64,000 nt of DNA, taken from contig NZ_JAJAPX010000001.1 in assembly GCF_020523965.1 (NCBI RefSeq), positions 434,001-498,000 on the forward strand, given 5' to 3'. The first letter of the stretch is position 1. Each line of letters starts with the position of its first letter. A model generated the notes under the pieces. The model did not search any database and was not told the DNA's origin. It worked only from the letters and a program-made list of their open reading frames with translations. Both the position numbers and the translations under genes were made by a program. This document shows, in pieces, positions 58,194 through 64,000 of this stretch. Origin of the DNA: Neotamlana sargassicola. GTDB lineage: Bacteria; Bacteroidota; Bacteroidia; Flavobacteriales; Flavobacteriaceae.

Positions 58194-58661
58194 TTACTTC
58201 CAGTTTTGTCCTTTTAATTGCATAGCGGCTTTTAGCACGTCTTTTTGGCTTATTTGCCCAATAAGCTTTCCGTTTTCAACAATTGGAAAACGACGTCGTT
58301 TAGCATCTAAAAAACGTTTAGCTGCATCAAAAATATTCATATTACCATCGATGGTTTCAACATTTTTAGTAATATGCTTTTCAATAGTACTATCATGCAT
58401 AGGCATATTATAGTATCGGCTTTCGCTAATTTGCTTTATACAATCCCCTTCAGAAATTACACCAATTAATTCATTCTTTTCATTTACAACTGGCCCTCCA
58501 GAAATTCTGTTTTTTATTAAGGCTTGCATTACACTTTCAATGGTTTGGTTTGGCGAAAATGTAATTAAATTAGTGGTCATATAATCGCTTACCGTTAAAG
58601 GTGATTCATCAATAGTTGCGGTCTGCATCCGCCTTGCGCCTCGAAAACTTTTAATTCCCAT
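58194..58661 (-). CDS. CBS-domain protein
   Basis: The 155-residue protein consists of a CBS pair (about 25-80 and 90-150; YMTTNLITFSPNQTIESVMQ, RISGGPVVNEKNELIGVISEGD, RRFPIVENGKLIGQISQKDV). No other domain is present. Single-CBS-pair proteins bind adenosine nucleotides and regulate enzymes or channels. The partner is not adjacent. The gene is alone on the minus strand. Confidence 0.88.
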   Translation of the reverse strand: MGIKSFRGARRMQTATIDESPLTVSDYMTTNLITFSPNQTIESVMQALIKNRISGGPVVNEKNELIGVISEGDCIKQISESRYYNMPMHDSTIEKHITKNVETIDGNMNIFDAAKRFLDAKRRRFPIVENGKLIGQISQKDVLKAAMQLKGQNWK

Positions 58662-58881
58662 AATTAGTCTTATTTAAATAGTTAGTAAACTTAAATATAG
58701 GTATATTTTTTTAAACATCCTAAAAAACAACACTGTAACTCACTATAAACATGATGTTTATATATTAAAAAGACGTCTGTTAATAGAAAAAAACTATAAA
58801 ACCTAATTTAAAATAGCTCTGGTTATTTACCTAAAAAAGAAATAATTACGCATCTTTTAACAAAAAAAGCATATATTTTTT

Positions 58882-58889
58882 TAGATTTG
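58882..58889 (+). promoter_or_regulatory. -7 element upstream of the gene at 58915
   Basis: TAGATTTG matches TAnnTTTG, 25 bp before the ATG. The -33 region has TTTA about 24 bp upstream. Confidence 0.5.
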
Positions 58890-58914
58890 GCGCACGAAAA
58901 ATTAAATAAGAACA

Positions 58915-59628
58915 ATGAAAAAATTAGTTACCATAGTTTTAGTGTTATTTACTGTTTGCTTAAATGCACAAACCAACACCGATTTATTAAAACACTACGA
59001 GGCTTATTACAAACAAATGAAATTACAAGGCGATGTACAAGGTATTGTTAATGCCATGACGCATTTAAATGTATTACAACCTTCGCAAGCCAGAAAAGAT
59101 ACCCTTGCCTATATTTACATGAGCGAAAATCAATACCGACAAGCAATTAACACCATTGGTTTTGAAAAAAATGCAGCCGATTCGGATATTGCTTTAGAAG
59201 TAAAAGCTGTTTCGCTTAAAGCTTTAAAGCGACCAGAATTGGCAATTGGACACTTTCAAGAAATGTTTAATCGTAAACCAAACGCCTACCTTGCCTACGA
59301 TTTAGCCGAGCTTAATATGACAGTCCAAAATAATACTGAAATTGAAAAACACATAAATTATGGGTTAGCAAATGCAACAGACGATATGAAAAAAGCATTT
59401 TTTGAAACCCAACAACCTTACGAAGTACCTTTAAAATCGGCTTTTATGTATTTAAACGCCTTAAATACTTTTAATAAAGACCGAAAAAACAATATTGATG
59501 CCGCTGTAGATATTCTGGATGCTGCCTTAAAAACGGCACCAAACTTTAACTTAATTCAGTTAACAAAAACCGAATTATTGCGCCAAAAACAGGCCTTACA
59601 AGCTCAAGAAGAGCAAACCAAAAATTAA
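58915..59628 (+). CDS. Secreted TPR-like protein
   Basis: The 237-residue protein has a signal peptide (about 1-18, CLNAQ) and a helical repeat part with TPR-like periodicity (YIYMSENQYRQAINTIGFEK, LALGHF-like AIGHFQEMFNRKPNAYLAYD, AALKTAPNFNLIQLTKTELL). It is probably a periplasmic scaffold protein. It is followed by a bidirectional terminator. Exact role unknown. Confidence 0.72.
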   Translation: MKKLVTIVLVLFTVCLNAQTNTDLLKHYEAYYKQMKLQGDVQGIVNAMTHLNVLQPSQARKDTLAYIYMSENQYRQAINTIGFEKNAADSDIALEVKAVSLKALKRPELAIGHFQEMFNRKPNAYLAYDLAELNMTVQNNTEIEKHINYGLANATDDMKKAFFETQQPYEVPLKSAFMYLNALNTFNKDRKNNIDAAVDILDAALKTAPNFNLIQLTKTELLRQKQALQAQEEQTKN

Positions 59629-59647
59629 TTATTGAGGTAATAAAATT

Positions 59648-59679
59648 AAAAAGCTCTATTTAAAAATAGAGCTTTTTTT
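59648..59679. terminator. Terminator between convergent genes
   Basis: AAAAAGCTCTATTT and AATAGAGCTTTTT form a long stem with a short loop and T-rich tails on both strands. Confidence 0.85.
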
Positions 59680-59698
59680 ATGTTTTATGGTTTAAAAA

Positions 59699-60226
59699 TT
59701 ACGGGCGTTCAATATTCCGAACATCGAATTCAATTTTCTTATTCATTTGATAATTAACATTACTATACGCCGTTAAATATTCTTTAATTGCCAATAAAAG
59801 TTCGTCCCTGTTTCTGGTATCCAAATTAGCTAAACTTTTAAGCTTTAACATCATTGTTTTTAAAACTAAAATTCGCGCCGTTATCGAAGGGCTATTTACA
59901 GCATCGGGAATAGTTTTATCTAAGTTTGTTAACAGTAAATTTACTTCGTTTTCTTCGGCCATAAAAAAACCTAAATCTCCAACTTTTACTTTACTAATAA
60001 CATCGCTTAACTCAAAATAAGGTTTCCAGTCTTTTATAGCCTCTTCGGTTTTTAAATCTAATGCAAAATCTACATATTTTAACTTGGTAACTTCTTGCTC
60101 GGTTACTAAGTGCACATGTTTTTCCTTTTCTTCCTGTGTAATTTCTTTGTTTTCAGAATCCTTTTTACAAGATATAAAAACAAGTAACAGAGATATAATG
60201 ATGAAACCTTTAAAATTCATTTTCAA
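59699..60226 (-). CDS. Lipoprotein of unknown function
   Basis: The 175-residue protein has a lipoprotein signal peptide (LVFISC, cysteine about residue 20). The mature part is charged and helical: EKEKHVHLVTEQEVTKLKYV, then LDTRNRDELLLAIKEYLTAY. No family recognised. A TATATTTG element lies upstream (60244-60251). Confidence 0.6.
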   Translation of the reverse strand: MKMNFKGFIIISLLLVFISCKKDSENKEITQEEKEKHVHLVTEQEVTKLKYVDFALDLKTEEAIKDWKPYFELSDVISKVKVGDLGFFMAEENEVNLLLTNLDKTIPDAVNSPSITARILVLKTMMLKLKSLANLDTRNRDELLLAIKEYLTAYSNVNYQMNKKIEFDVRNIERP

Positions 60227-60243
60227 TTAATATAATTACAATA

Positions 60244-60251
60244 CAAATATA
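60244..60251 (-). promoter_or_regulatory. -7 element of the lipoprotein gene at 59699
   Basis: TATATTTG on the minus strand, 18 bp before the ATG. No clear -33 element. Confidence 0.45.
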
Positions 60252-60343
60252 ACGCAATAGCCGTTTTTATAGTGTTGTTTTTTAGTGTTATGATAAATAA
60301 AAAATATTGAAATATAAATATATTATTTTCATTAAAATCTTAT

Positions 60344-60351
60344 TATTTTTG
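60344..60351 (+). promoter_or_regulatory. -7 element of the epimerase gene
   Basis: TATTTTTG matches TAnnTTTG and lies 27 bp before the ATG, with a TTTT about 20 bp upstream. Confidence 0.5.
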
Positions 60352-60377
60352 AAAAGTTTTCATAAATCACATTAAAA

Positions 60378-61331
60378 ATGAGTTCAAAAATATTGATTAT
60401 TGGCGCTGGCGGACAAATAGGTTCGGAATTAACATTTAAATTACGAACTATTTATGGCGACCAAAATGTAATTGCCAGCGACATAAGTTACCGTAACGAA
60501 ACTATAGTAAATTCTGGTATTTTTGAAATTGTTGATGCTCAAGATTACGCCAGCATTAAAATTTGTGTAGAAAAATATAACATTGATACTATTTATTTAA
60601 TGGCCGCAATGCTAAGTGCCACTGGCGAAAAATACCCGATGAAAGCTTGGGATTTAAATATGAGTACTCTTTTTAATGTACTTAACCTTGCCCGCGCCAA
60701 GTTTATTAAAAAAGTGTTTTGGCCATCTAGCATTGCCGTTTTTGGGCCTACAACACCTGTTAATTACACCCCGCAATACACGGTTATGGAACCAACAACA
60801 GTTTATGGTATTACCAAACAAGTTGGCGAACGTTGGTGCGAGTATTATTTTAATAAATACGACGTAGATGTTAGAAGTTTACGTTACCCAGGCATTATAA
60901 GTTGGAAAACTTTGCCTGGTGGTGGCACCACAGATTATGCTGTTGAAATTTATCACGAAGCCATTAAAAACAACCAATACGAATGTTTTTTAAAAGAAGA
61001 CACCGAATTACCTATGATGTTTATGGACGATGCCATTAAAGCCACCGTAGATATTATGCAAGCTCCACATACCGCCATAAAAATAAGATCGTCGTACAAT
61101 TTATCTGCCATAAGTTTTACACCAAAAGCCGTTGCAAATAGTATTAAAAAACATTTACCAGAATTTAAAATAAGTTACAAACCCGATTATAGACAAGAAA
61201 TTGCAAACAGTTGGCCAAAAAACATTAACGATTCGTATGCAAGACAAGACTGGAAATGGAAACATAAATTTAATTTAGATGAAATTACCGAGGAAATGTT
61301 AACACAACTTAGCAAAACCTACAAGCCGTAA
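60378..61331 (+). CDS. NAD-dependent epimerase/dehydratase, L-threonine 3-dehydrogenase-like
   Basis: The 317-residue extended SDR enzyme has the NAD loop IIGAGGQIGSELT (5-17), the serine of WPSSIAVFGP, and the catalytic YGITK (Y-x3-K). The segment GGTTDYAVEIYHEA and FLKEDTELPMMFMDDAIKAT are characteristic of the SDR-type L-threonine dehydrogenase family, which oxidises threonine to 2-amino-3-ketobutyrate. The usual neighbour kbl is not in this window. The enzyme assignment is therefore probable, not certain. Confidence 0.85.
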   Translation: MSSKILIIGAGGQIGSELTFKLRTIYGDQNVIASDISYRNETIVNSGIFEIVDAQDYASIKICVEKYNIDTIYLMAAMLSATGEKYPMKAWDLNMSTLFNVLNLARAKFIKKVFWPSSIAVFGPTTPVNYTPQYTVMEPTTVYGITKQVGERWCEYYFNKYDVDVRSLRYPGIISWKTLPGGGTTDYAVEIYHEAIKNNQYECFLKEDTELPMMFMDDAIKATVDIMQAPHTAIKIRSSYNLSAISFTPKAVANSIKKHLPEFKISYKPDYRQEIANSWPKNINDSYARQDWKWKHKFNLDEITEEMLTQLSKTYKP

Positions 61332-61361
61332 TTTTTTAACAGAAAAATATAGTTTTAATTG

Positions 61362-61369
61362 TATATTTG
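61362..61369 (+). promoter_or_regulatory. -7 element of the HupE-like gene
   Basis: TATATTTG lies 23 bp before the ATG, with TTTT 20 bp further upstream. Confidence 0.55.
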
Positions 61370-61392
61370 AGCAACCCCTAAATTAATTTAAT

Positions 61393-61983
61393 ATGCTTCA
61401 GGATTTTTGGTTTAATGTTGAGTATGGCATTAACCACGTACTCGATATAAATGCTTACGATCATGTTTTATTCCTAATTGTTTTAACCGTTCCTTATTTG
61501 TTTAAAGATTGGAAACGCGTTTTTCTTTTAGTTTCTATGTTTACTCTTGGCCATACGTTATCTCTGGTTTTGGCAGCTTATAAAATTGTAAGTGTAAATG
61601 CGAGTATTGTAGAGTTTTTAATTCCGGTTTCAATTTTTATTGTGGCACTTTACAATGTTTTTACTGCTGGTAAAGGTGCTCAAAAAGAAAAAGTTGGCGT
61701 GTTGTTTTTATCAACTTTATTTTTTGGTTTAATTCACGGATTAGGCTTTGCCAGAGAGTTTCAAATGTTTTTAGGCGACTCGGATAACAAACTTATTTTA
61801 CTACTAGAGTTTGCTTTGGGTATAGAACTTGCACAAGTTATTATTGTTTTTGTTGTACTATTTTTAGGGTATTTAGTGCAAACTTTGTTTCGGTTTTCTA
61901 AGCGCGACTGGGTTATGGTTTTATCGGCCATTGTAATTGGTTTGGTAATACCAATGATTTTAAATAGCGATTATTTAGCTTAA
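61393..61983 (+). CDS. HupE/UreJ-family membrane protein
   Basis: The 196-residue protein has about six membrane helices and the HupE/UreJ_2 signature (INHVLDINAYDHVLFLIVL at the N-terminus, FTLGHTLSLVLAA, and LIHGLGFAREF in the middle). The histidines H18, H25, H54 and H116 could bind nickel or cobalt; family members are putative Ni/Co carriers. No hydrogenase or urease genes are adjacent. Confidence 0.82.
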   Translation: MLQDFWFNVEYGINHVLDINAYDHVLFLIVLTVPYLFKDWKRVFLLVSMFTLGHTLSLVLAAYKIVSVNASIVEFLIPVSIFIVALYNVFTAGKGAQKEKVGVLFLSTLFFGLIHGLGFAREFQMFLGDSDNKLILLLEFALGIELAQVIIVFVVLFLGYLVQTLFRFSKRDWVMVLSAIVIGLVIPMILNSDYLA

Positions 61984-62055
61984 TCGTTATAAAAAGTTTA
62001 ACTAACTTCCGTTGTTTTTAAAATACTTACAACGTATATTCGTTATAGTGTTTTT

Positions 62056-62171
62056 GCGTTAAGGATTGCAGCGGCATCCTTTTTATGCTAAACTTATACT
62101 TAATTGTAAGTTTATAACTTTATTGCATAAAAAGATATAGCGAAAAGCCTGACCCCTTGTGGGTAACGCCC
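62056..62171. repeat. Dispersed palindromic intergenic repeat, copy 2
   Basis: Inverted copy of the element at 7647-7732, 116 bp. Its hairpin has arms CTTTTTATGC (62079-62088) and GCATAAAAAG (62125-62134) around a longer internal loop that itself contains AAACTTA/TAAGTTT. Outer blocks (GCGTTA, GATTGCAGCGGCATCC, GATATAGC, GTAACGCCC) match copy 1. It ends about 13 bp before the dCMP deaminase ATG. Confidence 0.85.
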
Positions 62172-62184
62172 AAATTTAATTTTA

Positions 62185-62616
62185 ATGCCAAAAAACAAAC
62201 AACTTAAATACGATAAAGCCTACTTAAGAATTGCCAAAGAATGGGGTAAATTGTCGTATTGCAAACGCAAACAGGTTGGTGCTATTATTGTTAAAGACAG
62301 AATGATAATTTCTGATGGCTACAACGGCACACCAACGGGTTTCGAGAATTTTTGTGAAGACGACGAAGGTTACACCAAATGGTATGTTTTACACGCCGAG
62401 GCCAATGCCATATTAAAGGTTGCGGCATCTACACAATCGGCCAAAGGCGCTACGCTTTACATAACGCTTTCGCCTTGTAAGGAATGTAGTAAATTAATTC
62501 ATCAAGCGGGTATTGTAAAAGTAGTTTATCATAAGGCTTATAAAGACGATTCGGGTTTAAAATTTTTAGAGCGCGCCGGCGTTGAAATTGAACATATTGA
62601 AGATATAACGGCTTAA
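62185..62616 (+). CDS. Deoxycytidylate deaminase
   Basis: The 143-residue protein shows the zinc site of the cytidine deaminase family: H70-A-E72 in VLHAEANAIL and C98-x2-C101 in SPCKECS. Early motifs are CKRKQVGAIIV and YNGTPTGFENFCE. It deaminates dCMP to dUMP for thymidylate synthesis. It overlaps no gene; the C-terminal processing protease starts directly after its stop codon, so the two are co-transcribed. Confidence 0.93.
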   Translation: MPKNKQLKYDKAYLRIAKEWGKLSYCKRKQVGAIIVKDRMIISDGYNGTPTGFENFCEDDEGYTKWYVLHAEANAILKVAASTQSAKGATLYITLSPCKECSKLIHQAGIVKVVYHKAYKDDSGLKFLERAGVEIEHIEDITA

Positions 62617-64000
62617 ATGAGTTACCAAAAAAAATACTTGCCCTTAATTTTAGGTGCTGCTATTGCGGCTGGTATTTTTATTGGTGGAAAACTAAATTTT
62701 ACAGATTCTCCCGATAGATTATTCTCCAAAAACAGCAAAAAGGATAAACTAAACCGACTTATTGATTATATTGAATACGATTATGTTGACGATATTAATA
62801 CCGATAGTATTGTTGATGTTACGGTTAATGGCATTTTAAACAATCTGGATCCGCACTCGGTTTACATCCCGAAAGAAGATATGGAACGTGTTGCCGAAGA
62901 AATGAAAGGCGATTTTGTTGGTATTGGTATTAGCTTTTACACCTATCGCGATACCATTGCTGTAATTCGTGCTTTAGAAAATGGCCCTAGTGCCAAGGCC
63001 GGAATACAAGGTGGCGATCGCATTATTATGGCTAATGGCGATACTTTATTTGGCGATAAGTTGAAGGATATTGAAATTGTTAAAAAACTAAAAGGCGAAA
63101 AAAACTCGAAAGTTAACTTAAAGGTTTATCGTCGTGGCGAACCCGAATTATTAGACTTTACTGTAAAACGAAGCACCATACCAATTGCTAGCGTTGATGC
63201 GGCTTACATGCTTACAGAAAGCTTAGGATATATTAAAATTAACCGATTTGCCGAATCGACATATAAAGAATTTAAAGCCGGCTTAAATAAACTTGAAGCT
63301 TTAGGTGCAACACAAATTGCTTTAGATTTACGAGAAAACCCCGGCGGATTTTTAGGCATTGCCGAACAAATTGTTGATGAGTTTTTAGAAGATGATAAAC
63401 TTATTTTGTTTACAAAAAACAAACGTGGCGATATTGAAAAAAGCTTCGCTACCAATAAAGGTGATTTTGAAGACGGTAAAGTTTTTGTTTTAATTGATGA
63501 AAATAGTGCTTCGGCGAGCGAAATTGTTGCTGGCGCCTTACAAGATAACGATAAAGGCACTATTGTTGGACGCCGATCGTATGGTAAAGGTTTAGTACAA
63601 CGCGAAATGGATTTAGGAGATGGCAGCGCTGTAAGATTAACTGTATCGCGCTATTACACACCTACAGGACGATCTATACAACGCCCTTACGACCACGGCA
63701 ATAAAGATTATTACGACGAATATTTTGATCGTTTAGATAGCGGCGAACTGCTAGACCCTGATAAAATTCATGTTGACGATTCTCTAAAATTTGTAACACC
63801 GGGCGGCAAAATTGTTTATGGCGGCGGCGGTATAATTCCCGATGTTTTTGTACCTCTGGATACAAGTATGCAAAACGAAACTTTGTCCTTTTTAAAACGC
63901 CGTGGCTTTTTTGGGAATTTTGTTTTTGAGGAATTAGAACAAGACCGACATGCTTTCGATAATATGTCGAGAACAGATTTTATAAAAAACTTCGAGGTTA
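62617..64000 (+). CDS. C-terminal processing peptidase, S41 family (partial at window end)
   Basis: The reading frame starts at the ATG immediately after the dCMP deaminase stop and runs off the window after about 461 codons. It has an N-terminal membrane or signal segment (about 6-24), a PDZ domain (about 85-175; VGIGISFYTY, AKAGIQGGDRII) and the S41 core. The catalytic dyad is S299 (in ENSASASEIV) and K324 (in SYGKGLVQ), 25 residues apart as in Tsp/Prc. It also shows DLRENPGGFLG. It degrades or trims periplasmic proteins at their C-termini. The C-terminal end is missing here. Confidence 0.93.
   Translation, partial: MSYQKKYLPLILGAAIAAGIFIGGKLNFTDSPDRLFSKNSKKDKLNRLIDYIEYDYVDDINTDSIVDVTVNGILNNLDPHSVYIPKEDMERVAEEMKGDFVGIGISFYTYRDTIAVIRALENGPSAKAGIQGGDRIIMANGDTLFGDKLKDIEIVKKLKGEKNSKVNLKVYRRGEPELLDFTVKRSTIPIASVDAAYMLTESLGYIKINRFAESTYKEFKAGLNKLEALGATQIALDLRENPGGFLGIAEQIVDEFLEDDKLILFTKNKRGDIEKSFATNKGDFEDGKVFVLIDENSASASEIVAGALQDNDKGTIVGRRSYGKGLVQREMDLGDGSAVRLTVSRYYTPTGRSIQRPYDHGNKDYYDEYFDRLDSGELLDPDKIHVDDSLKFVTPGGKIVYGGGGIIPDVFVPLDTSMQNETLSFLKRRGFFGNFVFEELEQDRHAFDNMSRTDFIKNFEV

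Overview
The window is AT-rich chromosomal DNA (about one third G+C by eye) from a member of the Flavobacteriaceae (Bacteroidota). The evidence is the gene content: gliding genes gldE and gldD next to mutY and ssb, type IX secretion (T9SS) cargo with type A and type B C-terminal domains, a PorP/SprF-like membrane protein, and a 30-residue basic protein beside HU. Many genes have Bacteroidota-type promoters (TAnnTTTG at -7) and few have Shine-Dalgarno sequences. I saw no tRNA, rRNA, CRISPR array, transposase, integrase or prophage structural gene. The genus cannot be named from the sequence alone.

Layout. 1-1162: end of sdhA, then sdhB (succinate dehydrogenase/fumarate reductase). 1312-8944: M28 peptidase, large outer-membrane protein, exonuclease III, OmpA-like lipoprotein, aldo/keto reductase. 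8964-20548: hybrid sensor kinase, then a two-gene surface-protein operon of a 2773-residue repeat adhesin (DUF285 repeats, then 13 tandem Fn3-like modules, then a type B sorting domain) and its PorP/SprF partner. 20736-26579: rng, the 30-residue protein, HU, then mutY, ssb, gldE and gldD. 26642-31537: four DUF2383-type four-helix-bundle paralogues around a lactonase-like lipoprotein, rpsP and rimM. 31666-36173: trmN6-like methylase, glutaryl-CoA dehydrogenase, SGNH hydrolase, metallophosphoesterase, DUF1853. 36220-39080: iron/Fe-S locus (ferritin, ferredoxin, Nfu domain, Mrp). 39237-44690: outer-membrane-like protein, trmB/LysE/ATL operon, glycosyltransferase, PhoB/PhoR-like pair. 44887-48537: two T9SS proteins, an acyl-protein synthetase-like enzyme, a YHS protein. 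48668-49000: second SSB. 49213-53790: accessory region. 54536-64000: small membrane and secreted proteins, CBS protein, epimerase, HupE-like protein, dCMP deaminase and the start of a C-terminal processing protease.

The most interesting part is 49.2-53.8 kb. Six same-strand orphan genes are each followed or preceded by 100-150-bp intergenic elements. These carry a terminal hairpin, outer inverted repeats with CTAAC/GTTAG-like or TGCCAAC/GTTGGCA-like ends, and sequence shared between elements. The start codons of the first five genes lie about 10-25 nt after the right-hand box. This is the organisation of integron gene cassettes (or of a Bacteroidota-specific analogue) without an integrase in view. 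Cargo includes a PD-(D/E)XK nuclease, a HEPN-motif protein and a MepB-family protein. A row of four 10-bp-phased direct repeats lies just before the array.

A second notable signal is a dispersed intergenic repeat present twice in opposite orientation (7647-7732 and 62056-62171). Its hairpin arms differ between copies but remain perfectly complementary, which suggests selection on structure.
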